From assembly GCA_039096225.1 (NCBI GenBank), contig JBBPEB010000024.1, positions 248,001 through 312,000 of the forward strand: DNA of 64,000 bases. The letters run 5' to 3'. Positions 1 through 9,372 of the stretch are shown piece by piece. Both the position numbers and the translations under genes were made by a program. The stretch's first letter is position 1; the number at the start of each line of letters is the position of its first letter. The stretch is from Blastocystis sp. Blastoise. Its lineage: Eukaryota > Sar > Bigyra > Opalinata > Blastocystidae. Below the pieces are notes generated by a model, which ran no database searches, had not been told where the DNA came from, and saw nothing but the letters and a program-made list of their open reading frames with translations.

Positions 1-70
1 AGGGGATAAACTGGCAGAAAGACTATCAGGAATTTCCATGATTATTTAAACCTTCAAAAGTATTTTTATA

Positions 71-83
71 CAATATATTAAAT
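71..83 (-). promoter_or_regulatory. Early core motif upstream of the off-window 175-aa gene
   Basis: Reverse complement of the TTTAATATATT-type motif at 45756 in copy 2. It lies about 30 bp upstream of the 175-aa start codon, whose ATG is at 38-40 on the minus strand here. Confidence 0.35.
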
Positions 84-308
84 ATACTATTTTTAGTGTA
101 CAGTTCTTCATTTCAGTTGCTAACAAAAGCCTATTGCTTCCAGCTGGAAAATAAGCCAATAAAATAGCTTATTTCGTATGACAAGTCGTCGTCATCGTCT
201 AATTGTGTTTTACTAATTTTTTTATCCAATCAGATTACAGATGCCGACTATACTCGTCATCGAAACACAAATAAAAAATGCTAAGTCGACAAAATTAGCC
301 AATCAAAT

Positions 309-326
309 GAACCTTCTAGAACATTC
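309..326. promoter_or_regulatory. Heat-shock-element array, 4 units
   Basis: GAA-TTC-GAA-TTC at exact 5-bp spacing, about 110 bp upstream of the 207-aa start. It sits between two divergent genes, the 207-aa gene and the 175-aa gene continuing off-window. A CCAAT sequence lies just before it at about 298. The same array is conserved at 45512-45529. Confidence 0.7.
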
Positions 327-437
327 CATAGAGATTCTACACTGTCTCCTAGAATATTTAATATTCCATTTAAATGTATTATTTATTTCATTTTGATAAA
401 TACAAATTTTCTCTCTGTAACGATATTCGCGATTATA

Positions 438-1061
438 ATGCAATTTAATCTTTCTGCTGATTCCCGTAAATGTCTTCAAACTGTTCGTATGGAACTTCTA
501 AAGAATTCTAAGAAGGCTGTTGAAGTTCATAAGAATGTTCTTCGTGATATTGATTTACATCAGTCTCAATTGAATAGAGAAAAGAATCTATTGGGTATTG
601 CAAAATCTAAAGAACGTCTTGCTTCTTTCGAAGTCGAAAACTATAGATCAGCTTTAAAACGTATAAACGCGGTTATTAAAGGTCTTGAAGATTATGAAGA
701 ATTCGCTGCTGATATTTATACTCAACAACTTAATGAAGAACAAGATATTCAAGATATTATCAATACTGAAGATCTTTTAGAAAGTGATAGAACTACTATT
801 TTATGTTCTGAAGATTCTAAAGAACATTCGAATTCTCAAGATGATGATTTTGATATTATGAAATTCCATATGGAAGATGGATTCCTCTATGATGAAAAAG
901 GTAAAGTTTATTCTTATGAAGTTGTTCATGCTAAGAGTATTAACAAGATTAAAAGAGATCCTTCAAAACAAATGTATTTCTGGGATGGTATTTTATATGA
1001 TAAGAATGGATGGCCTCATTCATGTACATATATTAATAGTCAAGAACCAATTGAAATTTAA
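438..1061 (+). CDS. Viral early-type protein, 207 aa, unknown function
   Basis: Family not recognised. The first ATG of the open frame is at 438; upstream codons are open but start only at TTG. The first 110 residues are rich in Lys, Glu and Leu and look helical, followed by an acidic stretch. The C-terminal part has two copies of a short motif, DGFLYDEKG and DGILYDKNG, about 55 residues apart, which suggests a small tandem beta-module. The gene has a heat-shock-element array upstream and the 3' motif TTGTTTTGTT 60 bp after the stop. A second intact copy is at 44777-45400. Its place beside the primase gene, with the same promoter type, suggests an early regulatory or replication-accessory role (inference). 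Confidence 0.75.
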   Translation: MQFNLSADSRKCLQTVRMELLKNSKKAVEVHKNVLRDIDLHQSQLNREKNLLGIAKSKERLASFEVENYRSALKRINAVIKGLEDYEEFAADIYTQQLNEEQDIQDIINTEDLLESDRTTILCSEDSKEHSNSQDDDFDIMKFHMEDGFLYDEKGKVYSYEVVHAKSINKIKRDPSKQMYFWDGILYDKNGWPHSCTYINSQEPIEI

Positions 1062-1120
1062 TTATTTTTCTTGTTTATTTTTCTATTTTTACTTATAAAC
1101 TTGTAAAAAATCATTGAAAA

Positions 1121-1130
1121 TTGTTTTGTT
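1121..1130 (+). terminator. Viral 3'-end motif after the 207-aa gene
   Basis: Exact TTGTTTTGTT on the sense strand, 60 bp after the stop codon. Confidence 0.55.
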
Positions 1131-1171
1131 TATTGTATATACATTTAAAACACTAAAGTATAAAAAGGATG

Positions 1172-1219
1172 TTCTAGAAGGTTCTAGAAGGTTCTAGAAT
1201 GTTCTCGAAGGTTCTAGAA
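1172..1219. promoter_or_regulatory. Heat-shock-element array, 10 units
   Basis: Ten consecutive TTC/GAA half-sites, each exactly 5 bp from the next, with no mismatch. A TATAAAAAGG sequence lies immediately before it (about 1160). This is the first of two such arrays ahead of the primase-helicase gene. Confidence 0.8.
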
Positions 1220-1253
1220 CATTTAAAAATATAAAGTAATATTTACTATTATA

Positions 1254-1301
1254 GAATGTTCTAGAAGGTTCTAGAAGGTTCTTGAATGTTCTAGAAGCTT
1301 C
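1254..1301. promoter_or_regulatory. Heat-shock-element array, 10 units
   Basis: Ten consecutive half-sites from GAA at 1254 to TTC at 1299-1301, in perfect 5-bp register, and a further TTC-GAA pair at 1312-1319. It lies 87 bp upstream of the primase-helicase start. Copy 2 keeps the array at 44537-44584. Confidence 0.8.
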
Positions 1302-1321
1302 CAAAACTGACTTCTAGAATC

Positions 1322-1334
1322 TTTAATATATTAT
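1322..1334 (+). promoter_or_regulatory. Shared early core motif of the primase gene
   Basis: TTTAATATATTAT preceded by TAGAATC. Nearly the same sequence occurs at the same distance before the 124-aa gene (49564-49576), and related motifs precede the 175-aa and 197-aa genes. It is plausibly the core promoter used together with the heat-shock elements, but it is AT-rich. Confidence 0.4.
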
Positions 1335-1387
1335 TTGTTTTAAATGTTGTATTATAATTATTTTCATTATTTATAAGTCAAATAATC

Positions 1388-4300
1388 ATGGAAAATTCAC
1401 AAATTCATTTTGTTTATACTTTTGGTTCCTTTAATCATGATAATTCAAAAGATAATCATAGTGAAATTATTATACCAAATCCATTACCATTTTATAAAAG
1501 TCTATTTACTAATTATCAAAATCCAAAAGAATTATTACATTATATTGATTGTACTCCTTGTAATACATCAACTAATTATAGAAGATTATGGTTTGATTTA
1601 GATTATCACCAAATATCTGATGATTTTTCTTTTCTAACAGATTCTTTTATTCATGAATTTATTGAAGAAATATGTAATCATTGTATTCATTATTATAATC
1701 AAGAATTTATTTCGCTTGTGTATACAAAGAAAGAAGTGAATAAGAAGACAGTTCATAATGAAATACATTATTCATGGGGAATTCATATATATACGAATTG
1801 GTTTGTAAATGGTGATTATTTATTTTTCTTATATAATAGTATGATTCTGAATACCAAATTGGTTGATTTATGTAAAACATATAATTTAGATATAAAAGAA
1901 TTCATTGATTATAATGTTATTGGTAAACCCAGAAAGAATAATGGTTGTATGTTTCTTGGTTGTAGTAAAGATAATTCTCCATCTACTTATAAATTATATG
2001 AAGAATATACCAATAAAACATGGAAGAAAATAGATGATGAAATCGATGAACATTATTATTTCAAAACATTATTGAATTATAAGAATGAAGATGATCTTAT
2101 AAGTGATATTATTAATCCTATTATCTTTTCTAAATTAAAACAATATTCACGTTATAAACGTTATTATGCAAGATTAAATAATTGTTCACGTACTATATTA
2201 TGTTCTATACAAGATATTAAAGATATTCCTATGTTGATTTCTACAGATACTATATTGGATACTACAGCATCTAAAGAAGCTTTATTAGAACGATATTTAT
2301 TATTGATTGGTTCTATTGAAGATATGAATTATTTTGAATCTCATAATACTTGGTATAAATTATGTTGTGCAGCAAAACAGATTTGTAATACAACAAGAGG
2401 ATTAGAATTATTTAAAAATTATTCATTACGTTATGGTCATGATCGAAGTGATGATGTAATTGAATCTACATGGAATCATATACAAGTTGATCCTACTCAT
2501 TTATCGAATAATTATATTTTAAAGATATTAATGGAGAATAAATTATTTAATAAAGATGATGATAATGATTTCATATTTATGTCTATTTTAGAATGTATTC
2601 AATCCTTTAATCTTGTAGATTCACAAACATTAGTTATGTTATTTCAATTATTAGAATTTAATGAAATTGTATCTATTATATTAGATAAAGATAATTTTAT
2701 CTTATATACATTTGATGAATATAATATCTTAAGACGTTGTAAGAATAATTATGATATTAATTTCTTTGAAACCAAAATAACTACATTTATGAAATCGATT
2801 GTAGAGAAATTCAAACTATCAAGATTATATTCCAAAGAGAATGAACAACATCAAAAAATAGTTGATAAAATAATGTCTGCTTCTGTTACTAATGAATATC
2901 ATTATAAAGAATGGTTGAATCGTTATTTGAAGACTTATGGTAAATCTTATAAAGAATATTTAGATACGTATATGGTTCATAAAGAACGTGTTATCTATAC
3001 ACAACTTGGTTATTTATATCCAAAAGAATCTACAGAAGAAGATCCTAGACAATATTATATCCAACCATATCATAAAGAAGATATGGTGTTTGAAGATTTA
3101 TTAATTGATACTGAATTTAATGTAAGTTGGAATATTAATAATGAACAGAAAGATATTATCCAATTATTTGAACAACATATTGCAAGATATTGTGAATTCG
3201 ATAAGAAATATGAAAGTATTATGTTACGTATTCTAACCACTGCTTTCTATGTCAATACTCAGAAAACAGTTTCTTATATATTATATGGTAGTACAGGTAG
3301 TAATGGTAAAACAATAACAACTGATTTAATTTCTCGTATTGTAGGTAGTAATCAATGTATTATAGTAAATCCAGATAATTTAGAAGAAACATCTATAGCT
3401 CCTAAGATTGTAGATATGTCTAATAAAACAATGTATTATATGAATGAATTAATAGAAGAAGATGTTACTGGTAGAAAGAAAACATTTAATCCATTCTCTT
3501 CTAAAGTCTTTAAAGAAATAGCAGAAAAGAAAGAAGGTGCTAGTGCTCGTAAATTATTCAGTAATATATTTACAAAAGTTCATTTCACGGGTACTTTATT
3601 TATGACAAGTAATATCCAACCTACTGCTGTGAATGCTGGTCCTATTGAAAGAAGAGTCTGTTTCTTACCATCATGTTGTCGTTATTTCCCTCCTGGTAAT
3701 GCTAATTTATATGAAGATTATGTAGATCATAATTTACCGAAACGTAAACAGACAGTAGAAAAGAGATTGAAACCCAATCATTATGAAATGGATTATACTC
3801 TATCTGATAAATTCTATCAGAATCGTTCTATTATCTTTAGTTATCTAGTAAGTAATTATTTCTATTCTAGTATGCAATTAGATATGCATGAATTAGATAA
3901 TGAATATCATATAAGTGAATGTAAGAAACGATTCTTTGATCGTAGTACAGAAGGATATGATTTGAAATCTTTTGTTGATAACCATATTACTATAGATCCT
4001 TATTATTTGAATGTAGTTACTATTGAAGATATTTTTAATAGTTATAAGAAAGTGAATAATAATAATCAATTTACGATTAAGAAAGATTTAGATAAATTTA
4101 CAAATGCTTTATTTGGTTGTTTAAGTAGTAAAGATACATTTAATTCTATAGATATTGTGAATATTCATAGAAAACATACTTCAAATTTCTATAAGGGAGG
4201 GAATGCTATTGGTATTTGTGGTTTAATGATTGATAATACTTATAATGAATGTGTGGATACAGATTTATTCTGTTTATCCAATTGTTTATCTAAGAAAGAA

Positions 4301-4390
4301 GAAATTGTTTATAGTGAAGATCAATATCATAATACGTCATCAACAAAACGAATTTTAATAGATAATACTTTATATGCTATACCAAATTAA
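1388..4390 (+). CDS. Primase-superfamily 3 helicase (AEP-D5-like), 1000 aa
   Basis: This is the replication protein. The N-terminal half carries archaeo-eukaryotic primase hallmarks: WFDLDY (residues about 68-73, the metal-binding DxD) and HYSWGIHI (about 127-134). The C-terminal half is an SF3 helicase with Walker A GSTGSNGKT (about 634-642), Walker B around MYYMNELIEE (about 682) and motif C GTLFMTSN (about 735), whose Asn is the SF3 sensor. The length is normal for PLV and giant-virus fusions of this type. It should prime and unwind viral DNA. With no viral PolB in sight, a host polymerase probably extends (inference). The promoter region carries over 20 heat-shock half-sites, and the 3' motif follows the stop. 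Confidence 0.93.
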   Translation: MENSQIHFVYTFGSFNHDNSKDNHSEIIIPNPLPFYKSLFTNYQNPKELLHYIDCTPCNTSTNYRRLWFDLDYHQISDDFSFLTDSFIHEFIEEICNHCIHYYNQEFISLVYTKKEVNKKTVHNEIHYSWGIHIYTNWFVNGDYLFFLYNSMILNTKLVDLCKTYNLDIKEFIDYNVIGKPRKNNGCMFLGCSKDNSPSTYKLYEEYTNKTWKKIDDEIDEHYYFKTLLNYKNEDDLISDIINPIIFSKLKQYSRYKRYYARLNNCSRTILCSIQDIKDIPMLISTDTILDTTASKEALLERYLLLIGSIEDMNYFESHNTWYKLCCAAKQICNTTRGLELFKNYSLRYGHDRSDDVIESTWNHIQVDPTHLSNNYILKILMENKLFNKDDDNDFIFMSILECIQSFNLVDSQTLVMLFQLLEFNEIVSIILDKDNFILYTFDEYNILRRCKNNYDINFFETKITTFMKSIVEKFKLSRLYSKENEQHQKIVDKIMSASVTNEYHYKEWLNRYLKTYGKSYKEYLDTYMVHKERVIYTQLGYLYPKESTEEDPRQYYIQPYHKEDMVFEDLLIDTEFNVSWNINNEQKDIIQLFEQHIARYCEFDKKYESIMLRILTTAFYVNTQKTVSYILYGSTGSNGKTITTDLISRIVGSNQCIIVNPDNLEETSIAPKIVDMSNKTMYYMNELIEEDVTGRKKTFNPFSSKVFKEIAEKKEGASARKLFSNIFTKVHFTGTLFMTSNIQPTAVNAGPIERRVCFLPSCCRYFPPGNANLYEDYVDHNLPKRKQTVEKRLKPNHYEMDYTLSDKFYQNRSIIFSYLVSNYFYSSMQLDMHELDNEYHISECKKRFFDRSTEGYDLKSFVDNHITIDPYYLNVVTIEDIFNSYKKVNNNNQFTIKKDLDKFTNALFGCLSSKDTFNSIDIVNIHRKHTSNFYKGGNAIGICGLMIDNTYNECVDTDLFCLSNCLSKKEEIVYSEDQYHNTSSTKRILIDNTLYAIPN

Positions 4391-4418
4391 ATTTATATTT
4401 ATTTTTTACTATAAAGAG

Positions 4419-4428
4419 TTGTTTTGTT
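4419..4428 (+). terminator. Viral 3'-end motif after primase-helicase
   Basis: Exact TTGTTTTGTT, 29 bp after the primase stop. The next gene is convergent, so this copy cannot be a promoter for a downstream gene on the same strand. Confidence 0.6.
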
Positions 4429-4434
4429 TTAAAA

Positions 4435-6231
4435 TTAATAAAATTTAAATTGTATTCCATGAAAATGTTTTTTAGGGACTTTGACTTTAAAGAATGCATT
4501 ACTTTTATGTTTTTTCAATAAACCATGACCACGATGAATAGGTTCTAAAGGAGGCATAGTAGAAAGACTACGTAATGCATAAGTATCTGAATTATTCATA
4601 ACTATAGGTGTAGAATTTTCATCTTGAGTATTCTGTTGCATAAGAGATGCTTGTGTATTCGTTAATTCTGAATCCGTTGTATTATTATGTAAATGATCAG
4701 GTAATAATTGTTTATTACGTATAAAACGATTATAACGATCTCTAGAATTCTCTGGAACTTCTTCAGATTCTAATGAACATCCTACAGGTAATTCAGTTTC
4801 TAAATCGTTTTTATCTGGATAATGATGCTTTAATAGATCTTTATAATATCTTAATGTAATCATTATAGTATCATTATCTGATGAATATTGTTCTAATGTA
4901 GATAATATCGATTCTGATTTCATATTGAAATTCTCTTTACCAAATACATCTTCATAGTCTTCATCATATTGTTCTATACGATCATTAAATCGTTTACATA
5001 AAAATAATAATTTATTCAATTGATTAATTTCTCTTGTATAAGTAATATTATTCATATCAATATGAAATATTCTTGTTTTATTATCTAAATCTTGTAATTT
5101 AGTTGAATGAGAAGATAAATAAGGAGATATATAATTTTCCATATGTGTTGATTGACTATGTAACATCTTCATAATCGAATTTTCAAAGAGTTCTACACCT
5201 TTAGATTCATGTTCTGAATCATTATGTTGGAATTGTGCTTCTCTTGATAATCTATAATAATATTGAGCAAATAAATGTCTTATAATATCACAACCATTAA
5301 TTAAAGAATTATTCTGTTGTGTTTTATAAATCCATCCTAAATGAGGTTTTATATATTCATCACCAAATTTCAAATCACGTACTTTACCACCATTCTCAGT
5401 AACAAATAAATAATGTCTTGGAAATAAACGTAAGGATCTAGCTAAGACATTTAAATATTCTTCTGATAAATACTGATAAGTAGGATATTCATTCTTACCA
5501 ATTTCAAATCGATTCTTTGTATCATTCACATGAATAGTCAAAGTATTTAAATCAATATAATTGGTTGTTCTTCTTAACGATAAAGGAATTTGTTGACCAC
5601 GAGTATAGATTACACAATCATTATAATCATTACGAGCACATAATGTATCATAAGTTAAAACTAATAAATAACTATTCACATAATATAAATCATTAGGATT
5701 CTCTAAATAATTCTTTTTGGTGATATTAATGATTTCTCCCCAATCAGCTTCACAATTAATAATTTTCTGAGTGATTTCATAATGTCTTGAATAAGTAGCA
5801 TCAATTTGTAAAGAACCCCATAAATGTTCCCATTTCTTTATATTTTGTGGAGTAAATGCTTTATAATTAATGATATCTTCATCATCTGTACAAATAGATA
5901 TATTCTTCATTATATAAGTAATCATTTGCATATAATTAGCTACAGTAGTATTGGATAATCCACCTTGTTGTCCAGGAGCTTCTGTTTGTGTATGTTGCAT
6001 AACATTTTGAAATTGAAATGGATCTGTTAACACTTCTACACAAAAGAATGGTTCTTCCATATCATCTATTTGAATTCGTTCTTCATTACGAAATTTCTTA
6101 CATATTGTCTTTATCCATTTCTTCCAATTTATACTTGTTGATAATTGTATTTTCTTCCAATGTAATAATTGATCTATACAATTTGTAAAGAATTCTTCAC
6201 AATCTTTATCTGAATAACCTGTTGATTGCAT
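4435..6231 (-). CDS. Tyrosine recombinase-like protein, 598 aa
   Basis: The C-terminal catalytic fold is readable from residues: Arg200 in CARNDY, a possible Lys in DTKNRF (about 239), Arg318-His319 in IIRHLF, His358 in MLHSQ and the nucleophile Tyr367 in HMENYI. The order and spacing are those of tyrosine recombinases. It is a second, divergent enzyme beside the one at 50079-51014. About 230 extra residues after the catalytic Tyr, rich in Asp, Asn and Thr, are unusual and may be a separate domain. It could resolve concatemers or hairpin ends, or be an alternative integrase. There is no heat-shock array upstream, unlike the other recombinase. Confidence 0.75.
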   Translation of the reverse strand: MQSTGYSDKDCEEFFTNCIDQLLHWKKIQLSTSINWKKWIKTICKKFRNEERIQIDDMEEPFFCVEVLTDPFQFQNVMQHTQTEAPGQQGGLSNTTVANYMQMITYIMKNISICTDDEDIINYKAFTPQNIKKWEHLWGSLQIDATYSRHYEITQKIINCEADWGEIINITKKNYLENPNDLYYVNSYLLVLTYDTLCARNDYNDCVIYTRGQQIPLSLRRTTNYIDLNTLTIHVNDTKNRFEIGKNEYPTYQYLSEEYLNVLARSLRLFPRHYLFVTENGGKVRDLKFGDEYIKPHLGWIYKTQQNNSLINGCDIIRHLFAQYYYRLSREAQFQHNDSEHESKGVELFENSIMKMLHSQSTHMENYISPYLSSHSTKLQDLDNKTRIFHIDMNNITYTREINQLNKLLFLCKRFNDRIEQYDEDYEDVFGKENFNMKSESILSTLEQYSSDNDTIMITLRYYKDLLKHHYPDKNDLETELPVGCSLESEEVPENSRDRYNRFIRNKQLLPDHLHNNTTDSELTNTQASLMQQNTQDENSTPIVMNNSDTYALRSLSTMPPLEPIHRGHGLLKKHKSNAFFKVKVPKKHFHGIQFKFY

Positions 6232-6254
6232 TATTAAAAATTAAATTATTTATA

Positions 6255-6264
6255 AACAAAACAA
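6255..6264 (-). terminator. Viral 3'-end motif after the 140-aa gene
   Basis: Exact TTGTTTTGTT on the minus strand, 35 bp after the 140-aa stop and 24 bp before the 598-aa start. Confidence 0.55.
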
Positions 6265-6298
6265 ATTTATTATTAATATTTTATAACATTTCATAGAA

Positions 6299-6721
6299 TT
6301 ATAAATGAAGAGATTGAACAATAGAATCAACACTTATATTTAATTTCATTAATTGAACAGCTAATTCTTGTATTGATTCATTTTGATTCGAATCAATTTC
6401 TTCTAATTCATTCAAGACTTCTGATATATGTTTGACTTCTTCTTCAATAATAGTTTGTTGTATTTTCATTGTCTTATAATAGACTTTCTTTGTTTGTGGA
6501 TTACAACAATTACAATGAATATCTATATTTTTAACAATTAATTGAAAGAATTCAGTTGATTTTTCAAATAAACATTTTATAGCTTTTATAATAAATTCTA
6601 ATAAAGTATTTTTCTTTTCTATTTCTTCTTCGGATAATGTGGTTGTTGTTGAACTATCTGAACTTGTTGAACTTGTACTTGATAAAGAATGTAAGGATTC
6701 AGATACAGATTTAGGCTCCAT
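6299..6721 (-). CDS. Small viral protein, 140 aa, unknown
   Basis: Family not recognised. The N-terminal 30 residues are almost all Ser, Thr and Glu. Next comes a helical, moderately hydrophobic segment with HCNCCNP (cysteines that could bind metal), and then a Glu-rich coiled-coil-like C-terminus with heptad-like Leu and Ile. It lies between the 598-aa recombinase and the 828-aa capsid-type protein on the same strand, with the usual short spacers. The context suggests a virion or assembly accessory role (inference). Confidence 0.65.
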   Translation of the reverse strand: MEPKSVSESLHSLSSTSSTSSDSSTTTTLSEEEIEKKNTLLEFIIKAIKCLFEKSTEFFQLIVKNIDIHCNCCNPQTKKVYYKTMKIQQTIIEEEVKHISEVLNELEEIDSNQNESIQELAVQLMKLNISVDSIVQSLHL

Positions 6722-6749
6722 TTTTTAATAATTTTTAAATGAATAATAT

Positions 6750-6758
6750 AACAAAACA
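6750..6758 (-). terminator. Viral 3'-end motif after the 828-aa gene
   Basis: Minus-strand TGTTTTGTT, 9 of the 10 motif bases, 33 bp after the 828-aa stop. Confidence 0.45.
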
Positions 6759-6790
6759 TTTTTTAATTTAAATGAAATGAATTAAAATAT

Positions 6791-9277
6791 TTATATATAA
6801 GAGATAGTTAATAAAACAACACAAGGATAATCACATGTTATAAAGAACATATTATCATGAGGTAATAACTTTAATAATTTACGATTACAATAATAGACAT
6901 TCTTATTGATCTTATTTGATATACCTTCATATTTAATACCATTAGAATAGTAATAAGGTAGATTTGTAGTATCTATAACATGAATATTATTCTCATATTC
7001 ATTAGTAAAGCATCTTAATGAAATAGGATATAAGTAATCAGTGGATTGACCATACACTGATATAATTTGTATATTCGTTAAGTATTGATATCCATAGACA
7101 TTGGTTTTCTTCAATTCATAAATTAAATTCTTACTCGTACTAAAATCACAATATACTTCATCATAAGCTTTGAAACGTATATCACTACCATTCGGTTCAC
7201 ATATATTACAAATTATATTTCCTTTGAATAATTCATCAAATCTTAAATCTATATGATGATCAATTGTAATTGGAGAATTTATATTACTATAAGTAACATA
7301 TTTATCAGATAAAGGAAAACTAAATGTAGGATAATAAGATCCATTTATATATCCAGTACATAATTTAGATGCATTTGCTTGGATTGTATCTGTATCATTT
7401 TGAATAATAATATCTTTCAAGATCTTATTTTGAATATTCAATGTAGGATATTCAGCATAGAACTGTGTGTCTGATGTTTGACAATTCAAACATAATTTCT
7501 TAATGGTTTCACTTGGTTGAATCGTATCGACTGTATCTGAGAATTCTAAGAATCCTCTTAAAATACAATTATTATTGAAATTCACATATTGTTTATTTTT
7601 ATCAGTATATCGTATAATAATATCTTGAATAGTATTTAAATAAGGAGACACATTAATATTCATAATATCATGAAATTCATTATTGCCTTTATAATTATTC
7701 ACATTAAATGAATATAAAGAATTCTGACTATTATCTACTATATTCGATTGAGCTATTAACATTCCTTTTGGACGACTACTATCAATATTATGAACACCAT
7801 AATTAATAATTTCATCATAACCTAATTTATTATAACCTAAGATTTCACCTAATTCTTGAGCTTGAGAAAAATCTATATGATAACTATCAGTATAACACTT
7901 ATAATTACCATCTAAATCTAATGTATTCAAATCAACAGGTATACCTGATAATAATTGTTTACCATAAGATACATGCCAAGCAAAACATCCTTGTTCATCA
8001 TAAACCAGATCAGGTCGTATATTATGTAGAGCACCACGATACTTAAATAATGAATGTTCTATATCTGTGGCTGTAAATGTCCATGAACTTGAATTATAAT
8101 CGTTGTACGTTATTAAATACAAAATATAACCCTCTTTATCACCGTGAGTTTCTACATCTTTTGATATAGTTAAATTACATACCTCAATAGATCCATTGAT
8201 CGTATTTTCTAATAAATCATAGAATTCTTGTTCAGTATATTCTCCTGGAGGCATTGTGTATGTAGTTTCCATTCGACCACCCATTCCACTTATTTGTCGA
8301 ATAATCATTGTATTATATCCATCTTCAACTCTAATGTATGTTTTGATATTAAATATATTATCATCTTTAACTGGATTCTTAATTCTTTGTAAAACAATTT
8401 CTGGTTTATTTTCAGTGTATATTAGTGTTTCATTACCGTCAAATAAACCAGTAAATAAACTATTTTCCATTTTCAGAATCATATTTATATTTGGAGAAGT
8501 TACATCTGGAAAATAAAAATCATGTTCTGCATTAGTTACACATTCAATTGTTCCATCACTACTTTGTGTAGGAATATCATGAATGAACTTACTAAATACA
8601 CCGCTATTTGCATATTCTTTTAATGAATAAGTCCCTGTTGTTGTAACAGGAATATTAAAAGAAGTTGTTTTGGGTTTATATATGGTTATAGTATCATCAT
8701 CATATTTCATCATCAGTCGATTACAGTTATCTAACCATACAGAAGATACCAAACAAACAGCGATCCACCAAAATTCTATATCTGTATACGTTCCTTTTGG
8801 GAAATTAAAACCACGTCTTGTTTTAGCAATATGAAATTCACAATAGAAATCATCTGTATTTATTGTGACTGTTGGAATCTTAATATATTGAATAGTAGGA
8901 TCAATATCAGGAGATTCTTTTATTACTGGTCTATCACATATATCAAAATGACATAGTTCTAATAATTGTGGAATGGAATAATTTTTCTGATCTAAAGTGA
9001 TTGTATATACGGAACTATTACCATTGACACGAGTATTTATATATTTGAATATTTGTGTTTTTGTGAAAGTATCAAATAGAGGCACACTTTCACTACCAAT
9101 TAAATTAAGATCAATATAAGAAATGATATTTTTAGTGATATCAATAGAATTCGATAAATGTATATTGAATTGATTATCAATACAACGAACATCAATAGGG
9201 ACTACATGTGTTTTAATACGAGTATCCTTCTCTTCTAATGAAGTCTGTTCTTCTTGATTATCTTCATCAAGTTCCAT
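6791..9277 (-). CDS. Penton-like multidomain capsid protein, 828 aa
   Basis: The N-terminus (QFNIHLSNSIDITKNI) resembles that of the 221-aa penton candidate at 12330. A motif of the form G-x-Y-[ST]-x-x-[EQK]-[FLY] recurs: NFPKGTYTDIEF, TTTGTYSLKEY, TMPPGEYTEQEF and a weaker KNYSIPQLLEL. The penton has FPAGNYSLEEF. The protein thus looks like several penton-type beta modules fused, followed by a long beta-rich tail. It could form a vertex spike, fibre or minor capsid component (inference). It is transcribed divergently from major capsid protein 1 across 95 bp, which lack the TTGTTTTGTT motif. Confidence 0.6.
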   Translation of the reverse strand: MELDEDNQEEQTSLEEKDTRIKTHVVPIDVRCIDNQFNIHLSNSIDITKNIISYIDLNLIGSESVPLFDTFTKTQIFKYINTRVNGNSSVYTITLDQKNYSIPQLLELCHFDICDRPVIKESPDIDPTIQYIKIPTVTINTDDFYCEFHIAKTRRGFNFPKGTYTDIEFWWIAVCLVSSVWLDNCNRLMMKYDDDTITIYKPKTTSFNIPVTTTGTYSLKEYANSGVFSKFIHDIPTQSSDGTIECVTNAEHDFYFPDVTSPNINMILKMENSLFTGLFDGNETLIYTENKPEIVLQRIKNPVKDDNIFNIKTYIRVEDGYNTMIIRQISGMGGRMETTYTMPPGEYTEQEFYDLLENTINGSIEVCNLTISKDVETHGDKEGYILYLITYNDYNSSSWTFTATDIEHSLFKYRGALHNIRPDLVYDEQGCFAWHVSYGKQLLSGIPVDLNTLDLDGNYKCYTDSYHIDFSQAQELGEILGYNKLGYDEIINYGVHNIDSSRPKGMLIAQSNIVDNSQNSLYSFNVNNYKGNNEFHDIMNINVSPYLNTIQDIIIRYTDKNKQYVNFNNNCILRGFLEFSDTVDTIQPSETIKKLCLNCQTSDTQFYAEYPTLNIQNKILKDIIIQNDTDTIQANASKLCTGYINGSYYPTFSFPLSDKYVTYSNINSPITIDHHIDLRFDELFKGNIICNICEPNGSDIRFKAYDEVYCDFSTSKNLIYELKKTNVYGYQYLTNIQIISVYGQSTDYLYPISLRCFTNEYENNIHVIDTTNLPYYYSNGIKYEGISNKINKNVYYCNRKLLKLLPHDNMFFITCDYPCVVLLTISYI

Positions 9278-9372
9278 ATTTTTCTAATTTATTAAATAAT
9301 AATTTATATTAATTTATAAAAATTATTTAATTTTATTTATTTATTAATATTTTATTTAAAATAAAAAGAAAT

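Larger units (their letters stand above)
1..1376 (+). repeat. Inverted duplicate of 44461-45838 (viral segment)
   Basis: This stretch is a near-identical reverse complement of 44461-45838. It holds the 207-aa gene, the divergent promoter towards the 175-aa gene and the heat-shock-element arrays. The two protein copies differ at only a few residues, for example Gln versus Lys and Ser versus Thr in the acidic C-terminal half. It is shared because both are copies of one virus family, not because it is a terminal repeat. The match stops at 44460, where a transposon end abuts copy 2. Confidence 0.85.
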
